Positions 17,691-27,017 of a DNA stretch of 64,000 nt are shown here, piece after piece. The DNA comes from Bacillus amyloliquefaciens DSM 7 = ATCC 23350 (GTDB taxonomy: Bacteria > Bacillota > Bacilli > Bacillales > Bacillaceae): assembly GCF_000196735.1 (NCBI RefSeq), contig NC_014551.1:2971001-3035000 (forward strand), in the 5' to 3' direction. The notes under the pieces were generated by a model that had not been told where the DNA came from, did not search any database, and saw only the letters and a list, made by a program, of their open reading frames with translations. Numbering within the stretch: the stretch's first letter is position 1; each line of letters opens with the position of its first letter. The position numbers were made by a program, and so were the translations under genes.

Positions 17691-19130
17691 TCAGCACAAA
17701 GCGTCCAAAACGGTTTTCACGTCTGTCGGCCCTTCAAGTTTTGCGGCGGACTGGCCTGCCCATAAAGACATATGCTCCGCGTCTCCTGATTGAGCCGCAT
17801 GCCCTCGCATCGGCTTTGTCAGCGTATTATGCAGCGGATAGGGCAGCGTTTTCCCCTCATCAGCTTCATATGTTTTCATGAACTGATTCACGATTCCCCG
17901 CGCCTGTTTTCCCGAAAACAATGTGGTCAGCCGCGTGTCGGCTCCTTTTGATTCGGCAATGGCTTTTTGATATGCCGGCGAGGCGCTGCTTTCTTCACAA
18001 AGGAGAAACGGTGTGCCCACTTGAACACCGTCCGCACCCAAACATCGGGCTGCCTGCACCCCGCGGCGGTCAAAAATGCCTCCAGCCGCAATGACCGGGA
18101 TTTTCAGCGCGTCTTTAGCCTGCGGAATCAGTGCCATAAGGCCGAGAGCCGGTTCTCCTTTAACCGGCAGAAACGATCCGCGATGCCCGCCGGCTTCTAT
18201 TCCTTGAAGGATAACGGCGTCCATTCCCCGCTCTTCAAAGGCCTTCGCTTCCTCCGGCGTTGTCGCGGTGCCGAAAAGGAAACAGCCGCTTTTCTTCAGC
18301 TTTTCTGCCGTTTTTTCCGGCGGCAGGCCGAAGGTGAATGAGCACGCTTTGACCCCGTAACGGATCAGAAGCTCCGCTTTTTCCTCAAAATCATTCCATT
18401 CTTCTTTCAAATCGGAGAACGGCTTGGCGTCATTTGCCCTCGGGATGCGCGCTTTCCATTTTTCAACCAGTTCCTCCTCAGGCATCTGCCTTTCTTCCGG
18501 GACGAAAAGATTCACTTGAAAGGAGCGGTTCGTCAGGTCTTTCATCTCGATAAGCTGTTTTTCAAGCGCCTGCGGACTGACGTATCCTGAAGCGAGACTT
18601 CCGAGCGCCCCTTCATTTGATACCGCTGATGCCAGGCGCGGTGTGACAAGCCCTCCGGCCATCGGCGCCTGGATGACGGGCTTTGTCAATGATAATGCGT
18701 CCATCCACTCACTCATTGTGATTTCCCCCGTTTCAGCCTGTATTTTGATATAACATGTTCTGTTTCTCGGACCGTCAAATTCGCAAAAATAAATGCCCTG
18801 CCACGTTCCGAGAATCAGGCGCCCGTCTTCAATGATGACATGCTGGGAGGCGCCCGTTGTACTCGCTTTCATATGCGCCGCCGTATTTCCCTCCATATGC
18901 CGGTCCAGTTCATGCTCCCACGGATACACTTCATCAAACCTTCTGAGCATATCCCTTTTCACATCCGGATCGGCATTTTCATTTATGGTAATGCCGGCTG
19001 TGGTATGGGGACAGTATATTAGCGCCAAGCCGCTTTTTACGCCTGTTTCGCGGAGAAATACTTCGGCTTCATGCGTGATGTCGATCATTTCATCCCGTCT
19101 GTTTGTTTGAATCTGCAATTTTTTCAGCAT
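17691..19130 (-). CDS. yugU: Fused YugU (YjbQ-like) and nitronate monooxygenase
   Basis: One open frame of 479 residues covers two proteins. Residues 1-~132 match the UPF0047/YjbQ family (B. subtilis YugU), with [21 protein letters not shown] and an [13 protein letters not shown] segment carrying the conserved histidines; members have weak thiamine-phosphate synthase activity. From residue 139 ([22 protein letters not shown]) the protein is a nitronate monooxygenase/2-nitropropane dioxygenase-type TIM barrel binding FMN. The latter shows [17 protein letters not shown] with a catalytic-type His, IPVIAAGGI and [13 protein letters not shown]. No stop lies between the parts. The internal ATG at 18716 has GGGGGA eight bases upstream, so a free 341-residue oxygenase could also be made. 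The start 19130 follows GGAAGGGGG. The two activities have no obvious shared pathway. Confidence 0.85.
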   Translation of the reverse strand: MLKKLQIQTNRRDEMIDITHEAEVFLRETGVKSGLALIYCPHTTAGITINENADPDVKRDMLRRFDEVYPWEHELDRHMEGNTAAHMKASTTGASQHVIIEDGRLILGTWQGIYFCEFDGPRNRTCYIKIQAETGEITMSEWMDALSLTKPVIQAPMAGGLVTPRLASAVSNEGALGSLASGYVSPQALEKQLIEMKDLTNRSFQVNLFVPEERQMPEEELVEKWKARIPRANDAKPFSDLKEEWNDFEEKAELLIRYGVKACSFTFGLPPEKTAEKLKKSGCFLFGTATTPEEAKAFEERGMDAVILQGIEAGGHRGSFLPVKGEPALGLMALIPQAKDALKIPVIAAGGIFDRRGVQAARCLGADGVQVGTPFLLCEESSASPAYQKAIAESKGADTRLTTLFSGKQARGIVNQFMKTYEADEGKTLPYPLHNTLTKPMRGHAAQSGDAEHMSLWAGQSAAKLEGPTDVKTVLDALC

Positions 19131-19221
19131 ATGAATGCCCCTTCCTTTTTTTCTCTTCCTTTCCCATATTCGTTTCTGTATTTGTCTTTTCCTGTCGGAT
19201 CGCGATGATAAACGCAGATCA

Positions 19222-19254
19222 CAAAAAACTTCAGTCTCGGAACTGAAGTTTTTC
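19222..19254 (-). terminator. yugT terminator
   Basis: AACTTCAGT pairs with ACTGAAGTT around a 6-base loop and is followed by TTTTT on the minus strand, immediately after the yugT stop. Confidence 0.85.
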
Positions 19255-20911
19255 ACCATACATATACGCGGGCTTCATAAGGCTTTAATAGAACAGATGT
19301 CACATGCCGATGCGCTGTTGTTTCCATGTTTGCGAGCACGAGCGAATCGGAATCAAGCGGATAACCGGGATGCCTGTATAAGGCGGGGGTTTTGGACAGA
19401 TTGGTGATGATCAGGGCGGTTTCCGTTCCGTCTTTTCTTACATAGGCATAAATCTGCCGGTCCTCCGGAAGCAGCAATTCATATGTTCCGCTGATCAATA
19501 CGTCATGTTTTTTTCTGAGGGCGATCAGCCGTTTGTAGAAATGGTATACGGATGTTTCATCCTGCATTTGCGATGCAGCGTTCAGCCATGTGTGATTCGG
19601 GTTCACCCCGAGCCACGGGGAAGCATCAGAAAACCCGCCGTTCGCCGCGCCGCTCCATTGCATCGGTGTCCGTGAATTATCCCGGCCCTTTTTCCAGATG
19701 ATTTTCATCACTTTTTCATGCGGAACACCGCGGGACGTCTCTTTTTCATACAGCTGTTTGCTTGCGACGTCGTCGTAATCTTCAATGGATGGGAACGAAA
19801 CATTGGTCATGCCGAGTTCCTGCCCCTGGTAAATAAACGGCGTGCCTTTCATCAGCATATACATCGCCGCGAGTGCCTTGGCGCTTTCTTTCAAAAGCCG
19901 TTCGTCACCCCATACCGAAACGGAACGGGGCTGGTCGTGATTCTCCATAAATAACGCATTCCAGCCCTTACCTTCCAGACTGTTCTGCCAGCCGGACAAG
20001 ACGCGCTTAAGCGCCGGAATACAGATACTTTGATTCTCATCCGTATCCCAGAGACCGAGGTGTTCAAATTGAAAAATCATATGAAAGACGCCGTTTTCTT
20101 CACCGGCCCAATCAGCCGCCTCCGCAGCCGTCACTCCGTTCGCCTCGCCGACCGTCATGATCGGATAGCGTGAAAATGTTTCCCGCTTCAGCTCTTTCAG
20201 GAGATCCATGATGCCTTCCCCATTCATATGATACGGGAAGGACGGGACATACGGGAGACCGTCCGGATTCGGCATATCAGGGAGACCTTCTTTTTTCTTA
20301 ATATGAGAAATGGCATCCACCCGGAAGCCGTCTATGCCTTTATCAAGCCACCAGCGGATCATTTCATAAACAGACTGCCTCATCGATTCGTTTTCCCAAT
20401 TTAAATCGGGCTGTTTTTTGTCAAACAGGTGAAGGTAATACTGATTTGTCCCTTGATCATATTCCCATGCCGATCCGCCGAAAATACTTTCCCAATTGTT
20501 CGGCTCTTTGCCGTTTTTTCCGTCTCTCCAGATGTACCAGTCCCGTTTTTCGGAATCCTTCGCTGAGCGGGATTCGATAAACCAAGGATGCTCATCACTT
20601 GTATGGTTGACGACGAGGTCTATAATCAGCTTCATGCCGAGCGCATGAATATCCGCGAGGAGCCGGTCAAAATCCTTCATCGTCCCGAATTCGCCGGCAA
20701 TTTGTTTATAATGCCGAATATCGTAGCCATTGTCCGCGCCCGGCGAGTCAAAAACGGGACAAAGCCAGATCACATCCGCCCCCAGCTCTTTTATGTAATG
20801 AAGCTTTGCTCTGATCCCGTTAATGTCGCCGATTCCGTCTCCGTTCGAATCCATAAAGCTTCGGGGATAAATTTGATAGACGGCCGCCGTTTTCCACCAA
20901 TCCGTTTTCAT
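19253..20911 (-). CDS. yugT: GH13 alpha-glucosidase YugT (oligo-1,6-glucosidase type)
   Basis: This 552-residue cytoplasmic glycoside hydrolase family 13 enzyme hydrolyses terminal alpha-1,6 or alpha-1,4 glucosidic bonds of short oligosaccharides. The four conserved regions are visible: [14 protein letters not shown] near residue 99, [10 protein letters not shown] with the nucleophile Asp near 198, the acid/base Glu in VGEANG near 255, and the transition-state Asp in MENHDQPRS near 325. There is no signal peptide. The length matches B. subtilis YugT and the MalL/oligo-1,6-glucosidase subfamily. The substrate range is not certain, since the residue after the second region (Ala-Ile in VDAI) is shared by several specificities. 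It is monocistronic, with a ribosome site GAAAGGAG. Confidence 0.9.
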   Translation of the reverse strand: MKTDWWKTAAVYQIYPRSFMDSNGDGIGDINGIRAKLHYIKELGADVIWLCPVFDSPGADNGYDIRHYKQIAGEFGTMKDFDRLLADIHALGMKLIIDLVVNHTSDEHPWFIESRSAKDSEKRDWYIWRDGKNGKEPNNWESIFGGSAWEYDQGTNQYYLHLFDKKQPDLNWENESMRQSVYEMIRWWLDKGIDGFRVDAISHIKKKEGLPDMPNPDGLPYVPSFPYHMNGEGIMDLLKELKRETFSRYPIMTVGEANGVTAAEAADWAGEENGVFHMIFQFEHLGLWDTDENQSICIPALKRVLSGWQNSLEGKGWNALFMENHDQPRSVSVWGDERLLKESAKALAAMYMLMKGTPFIYQGQELGMTNVSFPSIEDYDDVASKQLYEKETSRGVPHEKVMKIIWKKGRDNSRTPMQWSGAANGGFSDASPWLGVNPNHTWLNAASQMQDETSVYHFYKRLIALRKKHDVLISGTYELLLPEDRQIYAYVRKDGTETALIITNLSKTPALYRHPGYPLDSDSLVLANMETTAHRHVTSVLLKPYEARVYVW

Positions 20912-20967
20912 ACCGCCACTCCTTTCATTACAGCATATGAAGGAGCGGGATGAAGAAGCATTTTTTT

Positions 20968-21003
20968 CAGAAAAAAAGCCTCATTGCAAAAAGCAGGAGG
21001 CTC
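20968..21003 (-). terminator. yugS terminator
   Basis: AGCCTC/GAGGCT arms with additional inner pairing (GCA...TGC region) are followed by TTTTTTT on the minus strand. Confidence 0.8.
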
Positions 21004-22291
21004 AGAAATCAGTTTTTTTAATTTCAACAAAGCGGATATGGTGGTCTTCAGCTTCCAGCACCTTGAATTCACACCCTTCGGCATGAAACACGTCGCCGTT
21101 TTTCAGCTCCATTTTTTGTGTTAAGAGCCATCCCGCGATCGTGTCAATGTCTTCATTTTCGATGGCGATATCAAGGAGGTCATTCACCTCTTCTATCAGC
21201 GCTTTGCCGTCCATCACATAATGGTGTTCGCCTTTTTTGACGATGTGCGGCATTTCATCCTGGTCATATTCATCGCGAATTTCCCCGACGATTTCCTCCA
21301 ATATGTCTTCGACGGTCACAAGCCCCGCCGTACCGCCGTATTCGTCAACGAGAATCGCCATATGAATCCGCTCCTTCTGCATGCGGATCAAAAGTTCCTG
21401 GACCGGGATGCTTTCAATCACTCTGATGACCGGACGCATAATTTCTTTTAATTCAATGGAACGGCCGAGAAAATACGCCTTAAATAAATCCTTATTGTTA
21501 ATAATGCCGAGAATGTGGTCTTTGTCTTCCTTAATAACCGGATATCGCGTATACCGCTCGTTGATGATCAAATGAATGGCTTCATCAACTGACTGGTCAA
21601 GCGAGATGGCGGCGATTTCGGTGCGCGGCACCATAATTTCTCTGGCGACCCGGTTATCGAATTCAAATATTTTGTTGACGTAACGGAATTCAGATTGATT
21701 GATTTGACCTTTTTTATAGCTTTCGGATAAAATCACCCGCAATTCCTCTTCACTGACAACGACTTCATGTTCTTTCACTGAATGAAAGCCGAACAGTTTG
21801 ACCAAAAATCCGGCCGAGCCGTTTAACAGCTTGATAAACGGATACATCACTTTATAAAAGAGAATGAGCGGTTTCGCCGTCCACAGACTGACGGCTTCGG
21901 CTTTTTGAATGGATATCGTTTTCGGTGCAAGTTCGCCGATGACGACGTGCAGATACGTGACGGCGATAAACGCCGCAATAAACGTGACGACGTGCGTAAT
22001 GGATGACGGCATTCCGATCAGGCTGAAAACAGGAAGAAGAATCCGCTGAATCGTCGGTTCACCGAGCCAGCCGAGTCCGAGCGCCGTAATCGTAATGCCG
22101 AGCTGGCACGCTGATAAGTACTCATCGAGATTTGAAATAACCCTGTGCGCCGCAAGCGCCCGGCTGTCTCCGGTTTCAACCAGTTCCGCAATTTTTGATC
22201 CGCGGATTTTTACGATCGCAAATTCCGCCGCCACAAAGATGGCCGTTAATCCGATTAACAGCATAATGAGAATCAGTTTTAATATAAGCAA
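21002..22291 (-). CDS. yugS: CNNM/CorC-family membrane protein YugS
   Basis: The 429-residue product has an N-terminal CNNM (DUF21) transmembrane domain of four helices (about residues 1-190), a pair of CBS domains (about 205-330, including PRTEIAAISLDQSVDEAI) and a C-terminal CorC/HlyC domain (about 345-425). Members of this family (such as B. subtilis MpfA) export or sense Mg2+; hemolysin-like is an old label. The frame opens with TTG at 22289-22291, which lies in the T run of the yugP terminator. The only ribosome-like sequence, AGGGG, is the 3' arm of that hairpin. An internal ATG ten codons on has no ribosome site. The function of YugS itself is untested. Confidence 0.87.
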   Translation of the reverse strand: MLILKLILIMLLIGLTAIFVAAEFAIVKIRGSKIAELVETGDSRALAAHRVISNLDEYLSACQLGITITALGLGWLGEPTIQRILLPVFSLIGMPSSITHVVTFIAAFIAVTYLHVVIGELAPKTISIQKAEAVSLWTAKPLILFYKVMYPFIKLLNGSAGFLVKLFGFHSVKEHEVVVSEEELRVILSESYKKGQINQSEFRYVNKIFEFDNRVAREIMVPRTEIAAISLDQSVDEAIHLIINERYTRYPVIKEDKDHILGIINNKDLFKAYFLGRSIELKEIMRPVIRVIESIPVQELLIRMQKERIHMAILVDEYGGTAGLVTVEDILEEIVGEIRDEYDQDEMPHIVKKGEHHYVMDGKALIEEVNDLLDIAIENEDIDTIAGWLLTQKMELKNGDVFHAEGCEFKVLEAEDHHIRFVEIKKTDF

Positions 22292-22321
22292 AAAAACCCC
22301 TACCGCAAACGGTAAGGGGCC
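22288..22321 (-). terminator. yugP terminator overlapping the yugS ribosome site
   Basis: CCCCTACCG (22297-22305) pairs with CGGTAAGGGG (22310-22319) around CAAA; on the minus strand seven T residues follow. The AGGGG of the 3' arm is also the only Shine-Dalgarno-like sequence for yugS. Confidence 0.85.
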
Positions 22322-22333
22322 ACCTCCTTCGTG

Positions 22334-23011
22334 TTAATTCTCATTACGACCGTTTAAGAAAATCATCACAAAACGAAGCAGCTCGAATAATGAAACGAGC
22401 GCCGCAGCCACATACGTCAGCGCGGCGGCGTTCAGCACTTTATTCACGCCGTGTTCTTCACTGTTGCGAATGAATCCTTCCGACACGATAATCCGCTTCG
22501 CCCTCGCGCTGGCATTAAACTCGACAGGCAGCGTGACAAGCTGGAAAAAAACAGCGGCAGAGAATAAAATAATGCCGAGTCCGATTAAATTCAAGCTGCC
22601 CAGGAGCATCCCGCCCAAGAAAAGCAGAGGGGCGACCCCGGAGGCAAAATTGACGACCGGAAAAATTTTGTGTCTCAGCACAAGCGCGCCGTATGATTCC
22701 TGATGCTGCAAAGCATGTCCGACTTCATGGGAAGCGACGGAAATGGCGGAAATGGAGCGGCCGTAATATACCGGCTCAGATAAACGCACCACCCGTTCCG
22801 TCGGGTCGTAATGGTCTGTTAAAGTGCCTCTTACCGGTTCTACCGGCACATCATATAAACCGTTTATATCAAGAATCCGTCTTGCCGTTTCCGCCCCCGT
22901 CCGCTGACTGGAAGCTTCCACGTCTGAGTATTTCTGAAAATTGCTTTTCACTTTAAATTGTGCCCAAAACGACAATCCCAATGCAGCAATTGTTAAAAAG
23001 ACAAACAGCAT
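22334..23011 (-). CDS. yugP: Putative neutral zinc metallopeptidase YugP
   Basis: This 225-residue membrane-anchored protein of the Zn-peptidase_2 (DUF, YugP) family has an N-terminal TM helix (1-20), a soluble part with the HExxH zinc motif ASHEVGHALQH near residue 92, and two or three C-terminal helices (about 120-165 and 190-218). The His-Glu-His arrangement implies a working metalloprotease, with the active site on the cytoplasmic face or within the membrane. The substrate is unknown. The ATG 23011 follows AAGGAAGAGG. It ends in the hairpin that overlaps the yugS start. Confidence 0.88.
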   Translation of the reverse strand: MLFVFLTIAALGLSFWAQFKVKSNFQKYSDVEASSQRTGAETARRILDINGLYDVPVEPVRGTLTDHYDPTERVVRLSEPVYYGRSISAISVASHEVGHALQHQESYGALVLRHKIFPVVNFASGVAPLLFLGGMLLGSLNLIGLGIILFSAAVFFQLVTLPVEFNASARAKRIIVSEGFIRNSEEHGVNKVLNAAALTYVAAALVSLFELLRFVMIFLNGRNEN

Positions 23012-23057
23012 ATTATCCTCTTCCTTTTTCTCTTATATCGTACGAACTGCTTATATA

Positions 23058-23321
23058 TTATTTTAATGAATGGCCGCTTTCCTGTACAGAAATCCGCTTC
23101 TTTTTTCTGACAGGAATCAAACCTGCGAGCATGATCAGAAAACACCCGGCCATTGCAGTATAAAACGGAAACGTGCCAACGGTCCCCTTTGCAAAAGCAA
23201 GCCATGAAAAGCCGCCGGACATATGATTGTATCCATTCAAATCGAAAATAAGCAATACGGCCGCTGAAGCGAGCAGCTGCGCTCCGGCCAGCGCCGCCAG
23301 CACTTTTTGAATGACTGTCAT
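23058..23321 (-). CDS. Small two-helix membrane protein
   Basis: The 87-residue product has two hydrophobic segments (about residues 5-28 and 48-70, the latter containing YTAMAGCFLIMLAGLIPV) followed by a basic tail (RKKKR), which suggests both termini are inside the cell. The start is ATG 23321, six bases after AAAGGGTGAG; the upstream in-frame GTG at 23330 overlaps that site. It lies 46 bases upstream of yugP on the same strand, with no terminator between them, so the two may be co-transcribed. I do not recognise the family. A role with YugP or the divergent YugO channel is possible but unsupported. Confidence 0.65.
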   Translation of the reverse strand: MTVIQKVLAALAGAQLLASAAVLLIFDLNGYNHMSGGFSWLAFAKGTVGTFPFYTAMAGCFLIMLAGLIPVRKKKRISVQESGHSLK

Positions 23322-23376
23322 CTGACTCACCCTTTTTCGGTCCGTTTCTTTATCATATGAAAAAAACCGGGTGAAT

Positions 23377-23448
23377 ATGTTTTCGCCGATTTTTGAAAGA
23401 CATCAAATGAACTGGGACATACTGTATAAAAAAAAGATACAGGTGTGA
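23377..23448 (+). other. 23-codon frame matching the N-terminal extension of B. subtilis Mistic
   Basis: A short frame (ATG 23377, TGA 23446-23448) is in phase with mstX. It encodes MFSPIFERHQMNWDIL and a short remainder, aligning with the N-terminal extension of B. subtilis Mistic (MFCTFFEKHHRKWDILLEK). A TGA followed by two codons separates it from the mstX ATG. It is either a relic of the long form or an upstream peptide; a GGGTG site precedes it. Confidence 0.55.
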
Positions 23449-23454
23449 TCCATC

Positions 23455-23709
23455 ATGAAAGTGACAAATGGCGAAAAAGAACAGCTGAGCAATGCGATAG
23501 ACAGAATGAATGAGGGGCTTGACGTCTTTATCCAGCTCTATAATGAATCGGAAAACGACGAACCTCTCATTCAGTTCGAGGATGAGACGGCCGAGTTAAT
23601 CAGACAGGCGCGTGACTCATACGGCCAGGAACAGCTGAACGAAAAATTAAATACCATTATTAAGCAGATTTTGTCCATTTCTCTGTCGAAGGAAGAGCCG
23701 GACGAATGA
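23455..23709 (+). CDS. mstX: Membrane-integrating protein Mistic, short form
   Basis: This 84-residue acidic protein aligns with residues 27-110 of B. subtilis Mistic (MKVTNGEKEQLSNAIDRMNEGLD; C-terminal KLNTIIKQILSIS). It corresponds to the 84-residue homologues known from related species. Mistic folds into four short helices and associates with the membrane without the Sec system. It is co-expressed with the potassium channel YugO and is linked to biofilm formation in B. subtilis. ATG 23455 follows AGGTGTGAT. The stop overlaps the yugO start by four bases (ATGA), so the two are translationally coupled. The N-terminal 26-residue extension of the B. subtilis protein is cut off by a TGA. Confidence 0.9.
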   Translation: MKVTNGEKEQLSNAIDRMNEGLDVFIQLYNESENDEPLIQFEDETAELIRQARDSYGQEQLNEKLNTIIKQILSISLSKEEPDE

Positions 23710-24692
23710 AATCAAACCGTATCTTTATTTCCTGGCTGAGATGGCCGTTATATATTCGGATCGGATTGATCATTATCGCCTTGATCTTATTGTTCGGTCA
23801 ATTGATTTACATGCTTGAACCGAAGCAATTCACGTCTGTGTTTGAAGGGATTTGGTGGGCGGTTATTACAGTGGCTACGGTCGGCTACGGCGATTACGTG
23901 CCCCAGACGCCGCTCGGGCAGATTGCCGGCATGGTGCTTGTATTAAGCGGAGCGAGTTTTGTGACCGCCTATTTCGCCACGCTTTCTTCAGCCGTGTTCA
24001 GCAAACAGCACCGCTATGTCGAAGGAAGGGTCGCCTTTAAAGGCAAGGGGCACGTCATTCTTGTCGGATGGAATGAGAAATCACATATGCTTCTGAAAGA
24101 GCTGCAGCACTTCGCACCATCAAAAACCGTCGTCCTGATCGATGATTCATTACGAGAAGGGCCGCTTATTGAGAACGTCCATTTCATCCGCGGACACGCT
24201 GCTGACGACGGCACGCTCAATAAGGCGAATATTACGGAAGCCGATACCGTCATTCTGACAGCAGACCAGCAGAAGAATGAAGCGGAAGCTGATATGCTGT
24301 CGGTATTAACGCTGCTCGCCATCAAAGGGCTGCATCCGTCCGTGTATTGTATCGTAGAAATTTTAACGGAACGGTATGTCAAAAACGCCGAACGCGCCGG
24401 AGCCAATAAGATTCTGTGCACATCACGGCTGTCGAGCCGGGTGATGTTTGAGCATTACCGGGTCAAGCTGCAGCTTGCCAAACCGCAAACGCTGTCCGAT
24501 CTGACGCTGGAGAAAAAGGTTCGCATCATTCCCGTCCCCGAGGAATTAAAAGGCTTATCTTATTATGATTGTGCGCTCTATTATCTCAAGCGGAATACCA
24601 CGATCATCGGCATACAAAAAGAAGAGGGGCCGATGCTTACCCCTCCCTTGTCATACCACGTGCTCAGCACTGATCTGTTTTTGGCTCTTTAA
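23706..24692 (+). CDS. yugO: Potassium channel YugO
   Basis: This 328-residue ion channel has TM1 (about residues 15-35), a pore loop with the selectivity filter TVATVGYGDYVPQ near 55-67, TM2 (about 72-95), then an RCK/TrkA-N regulatory domain starting GHVILVGWNEKSH and extending past residue 230, plus a C-terminal TrkA-C-like portion. It conducts K+; in B. subtilis YugO mediates electrical signalling in biofilms and is opened under glutamate limitation. It is the second gene of the mstX-yugO operon. The last four bases overlap the convergent yugN stop. Confidence 0.92.
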   Translation: MKSNRIFISWLRWPLYIRIGLIIIALILLFGQLIYMLEPKQFTSVFEGIWWAVITVATVGYGDYVPQTPLGQIAGMVLVLSGASFVTAYFATLSSAVFSKQHRYVEGRVAFKGKGHVILVGWNEKSHMLLKELQHFAPSKTVVLIDDSLREGPLIENVHFIRGHAADDGTLNKANITEADTVILTADQQKNEAEADMLSVLTLLAIKGLHPSVYCIVEILTERYVKNAERAGANKILCTSRLSSRVMFEHYRVKLQLAKPQTLSDLTLEKKVRIIPVPEELKGLSYYDCALYYLKRNTTIIGIQKEEGPMLTPPLSYHVLSTDLFLAL

Positions 24693-25093
24693 TGCAGCAG
24701 AACATCTTCAAGCTCTTTCACGAGTGAAATGCCGATATCGATATATGAACGGTCAATTGCTGCATCCCGGCGTTTCGGCTCGGAGAATTGGTTGAATAAT
24801 GATTCAAAAACACCGCCGCCTGCTGTATCATCCGTTTCCTGCTGATAGACGTGCCTCAGCAAAAAGGGCGTGCCGATTGTAACGGCAGCCCCCCGTTCAT
24901 CCAGCCGTCCTTTATTTGCTTCAACAGGGATACGGAGAAATAAATAGCCGTCCTGATCGGAAATTTTATAATCAAAGAATCCCCGGTCATACTCCCAGCC
25001 GCCTCCGATGGTATAACCGATCGGTTTCAGCACCTGTTCCAATTCGCGGAATAAAAAAGATTGCCCTTCAAGTGAAGATGGTATGCTGATCAT
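24689..25093 (-). CDS. yugN: YugN-family protein
   Basis: This 134-residue soluble protein of the YugN-like family (found in Bacillaceae, structure known, function unknown) reads MISIPSSLEGQSF at the start, has GYTIGGGWEYDRGFFDYK near residues 35-52, and ends in an acidic helix with LVKELEDVLLH. ATG 25093 is preceded by AAAGGAGC. It converges with yugO with a 4-base overlap of the coding ends, so no terminator separates them. It lies downstream of yugM on the same strand and is probably co-transcribed with it. Confidence 0.85.
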   Translation of the reverse strand: MISIPSSLEGQSFLFRELEQVLKPIGYTIGGGWEYDRGFFDYKISDQDGYLFLRIPVEANKGRLDERGAAVTIGTPFLLRHVYQQETDDTAGGGVFESLFNQFSEPKRRDAAIDRSYIDIGISLVKELEDVLLH

Positions 25094-25115
25094 GTAAATA
25101 TGCTCCTTTTAGTCT

Positions 25116-25469
25116 TTAGCGTCCCCGCTCTGCGGCATCTTCATACGGCTTCCGGGAAGAATCAGGAGCCGCTGACAGACGCTGAAAAGAGAAAACGGCG
25201 CATTCAATCAGAAAATACGTCACAATTGCGGACGCAGCGGCTTCAGGTGAAATAAAGAAAACGGCGGCATAGAGACAGCACTTCGTAATCAGCGAATGCA
25301 TCCGGCCAATCTTCAGTTTCAGCCGGACCATATCCGTAAAAAACCCGAGTGGAAGAGCGAAAAACAGGATGGTTTGTAAGAGGACAGCGGAAGAAGGATT
25401 CAGCGCAGGATAGACAATAACGGCGGAACAGACGGAAATGACGGCATGCTTCCATAAGAGTCGTGCCAA
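25116..25469 (-). CDS. yugM: Small membrane protein YugM
   Basis: The 117-residue hydrophobic protein has about four membrane segments (SVCSAVIVYPAL, LLQTILFFALPLGFF, CCLYAAVFFI, AASAIVTYFLIECAVF) and a charged tail. The start is set at TTG 25469, which follows AAAGGTG. The longer open frame reaching 25514 runs back through the pgi terminator and cannot be the natural start. It corresponds by position to B. subtilis YugM, for which no function is known. Confidence 0.75.
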   Translation of the reverse strand: MARLLWKHAVISVCSAVIVYPALNPSSAVLLQTILFFALPLGFFTDMVRLKLKIGRMHSLITKCCLYAAVFFISPEAAASAIVTYFLIECAVFSFQRLSAAPDSSRKPYEDAAERGR

Positions 25470-25493
25470 TTCATCATCACACCTTTCACGGTT

Positions 25494-25530
25494 TAAAAAA
25501 GGCTGACCCGTCATGCGGCGGGCCAGCCAT
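25494..25530 (-). terminator. pgi terminator
   Basis: GGCTGACCCG (25501-25510) pairs with CGGGCCAGCC (25519-25528), followed on the minus strand by TTTTTT. Confidence 0.9.
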
Positions 25531-25535
25531 TCTTT

Positions 25536-26888
25536 TTATTTTTCAAGGCGTTTTTCAAGCTCTGCTTTTTTCTCTTCAAATCCCGGTTTGCCGAGAAGCG
25601 CGAACATATTCACCTTATAGGCTTCAACACCCGGCTGATCAAACGGGTTGACTCCGAGCAGGTAACCGCTCATCGCCACCGCTTTTTCAAAGAAATAGAC
25701 GAGATATCCAAATGTATATGCGTTAAGCTCCGGAATGTTGACAATTAAGTTAGGCACTTTTCCGTCTGTATGGGCAAGCATCGTGCCTTGGAACGCTTTT
25801 TTGTTGACGAAATCGACCGTTTTGCCGGCTAAATAATTTAAGCCGTCAAGATCATTTTCCGCTTCTTCAATAGTCAGCTCATGCTTCGGTTTTTCAACGT
25901 TTAATACAGTTTCAAACAGATCGCGTCTGCCTTCCTGCACGTATTGTCCGAGAGAGTGAAGGTCTGTTGAGAAGTTAGCGGAAGAAGGATAGATTCCTTT
26001 CTCGTCTTTTCCTTCACTTTCGCCGAAGAGCTGCTTCCACCATTCTGCAAAGTATTGCAGCGCAGGCTCGTAGTTGATGAGCATTTCAATGGTTCTTCCT
26101 TTATTATACAGAACATTGCGGACGACGGCGTATTGATAAGCCGCATTCTCTTCTAATTCCGAGCTGGAAAAGTCTTTGCTTGCATCCAGAGCGCCCTTCA
26201 TCATTTCATCGATATCAGCCCCGCTTACCGCAATCGGCAGAAGGCCCACCGCAGTCAGAACGGAGAAACGTCCGCCGACATCATCAGGAATAACGAATGA
26301 TTCAAAGCCTTCTTCATTAGAAAGCGTTTTTAAAGCGCCGCGCTCTTTATCTGTCGTCGCGTAAATCCGCGCTTTCGCTTCTTCTTTTCCGTATTTTTCT
26401 TCTAGAAGTTTGCGGAAAATCCGGAAAGCGATCGCAGGCTCCGTCGTCGTGCCGGATTTAGAAATTACATTGATAGAGAAATCAGCGTCTTCCAAAAGAT
26501 CCATAACGTCTTTCATATAAGTTGAGCTGATATTGTTGCCGATAAAGATAACTTGAGGGTTTTTGCGTTTATCTTTCGGCAGGACAATATAGAAAGAATG
26601 ATTGAGCGCTTCAATCGCCGCCCGGGCGCCTAAGTATGAACCGCCGATTCCGACGACGAGGAGCACGTCTGAATCTGATTTAATTTTTTCAGCGCTTTTT
26701 TTAATGCGCGCGAATTCTTCTTTATCGTAGTTTTCAGGGAGGTCCACCCAGCCTAAAAAGTCGCTTCCGGCGCCTGTTTTTTCATGGATATTATGGTGTG
26801 CCGTTTTTACGAAATCACGTGCGTATGTAAGTTCATGTTCATTGAAAAATGGTAACGCTCTTGAGTAATCAAAGCGTACATGCGTCAT
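25536..26888 (-). CDS. pgi: Glucose-6-phosphate isomerase
   Basis: Pgi interconverts glucose 6-phosphate and fructose 6-phosphate in glycolysis and gluconeogenesis in the cytosol. The 450-residue length is that of the Bacillus enzyme. Two SIS-type phosphate-binding regions are visible: [18 protein letters not shown] near residue 79 and [16 protein letters not shown] near 140, the latter being the family signature. The catalytic Glu and His lie in the central part (GEDEKGIY and STDLHSLGQ regions). ATG 26888 is preceded by GGAGGG. It is monocistronic, with a strong hairpin downstream. Confidence 0.95.
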   Translation of the reverse strand: MTHVRFDYSRALPFFNEHELTYARDFVKTAHHNIHEKTGAGSDFLGWVDLPENYDKEEFARIKKSAEKIKSDSDVLLVVGIGGSYLGARAAIEALNHSFYIVLPKDKRKNPQVIFIGNNISSTYMKDVMDLLEDADFSINVISKSGTTTEPAIAFRIFRKLLEEKYGKEEAKARIYATTDKERGALKTLSNEEGFESFVIPDDVGGRFSVLTAVGLLPIAVSGADIDEMMKGALDASKDFSSSELEENAAYQYAVVRNVLYNKGRTIEMLINYEPALQYFAEWWKQLFGESEGKDEKGIYPSSANFSTDLHSLGQYVQEGRRDLFETVLNVEKPKHELTIEEAENDLDGLNYLAGKTVDFVNKKAFQGTMLAHTDGKVPNLIVNIPELNAYTFGYLVYFFEKAVAMSGYLLGVNPFDQPGVEAYKVNMFALLGKPGFEEKKAELEKRLEK

Positions 26889-26965
26889 TTGCTTGTCCCT
26901 CCATAACGGTGAATTGTTTTCTCTTTCACTTTATATGAACTCCACCGCTAAATCAAGTCATGAAG

Positions 26966-27008
26966 AAGGCCGGGTGACTGCGGGATTTACGCAATCACTC
27001 CGGCCGGA
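26966..27008 (-). terminator. yugK terminator
   Basis: Long complementary arms GGCCGGGTGACTGCGG and CGCAATCACTCCGGCC (mismatches in the middle) lie just after the yugK stop; CTTCTT follows on the minus strand. The T tract is weak. Confidence 0.55.
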
Positions 27009-27017
27009 AACCTGATC

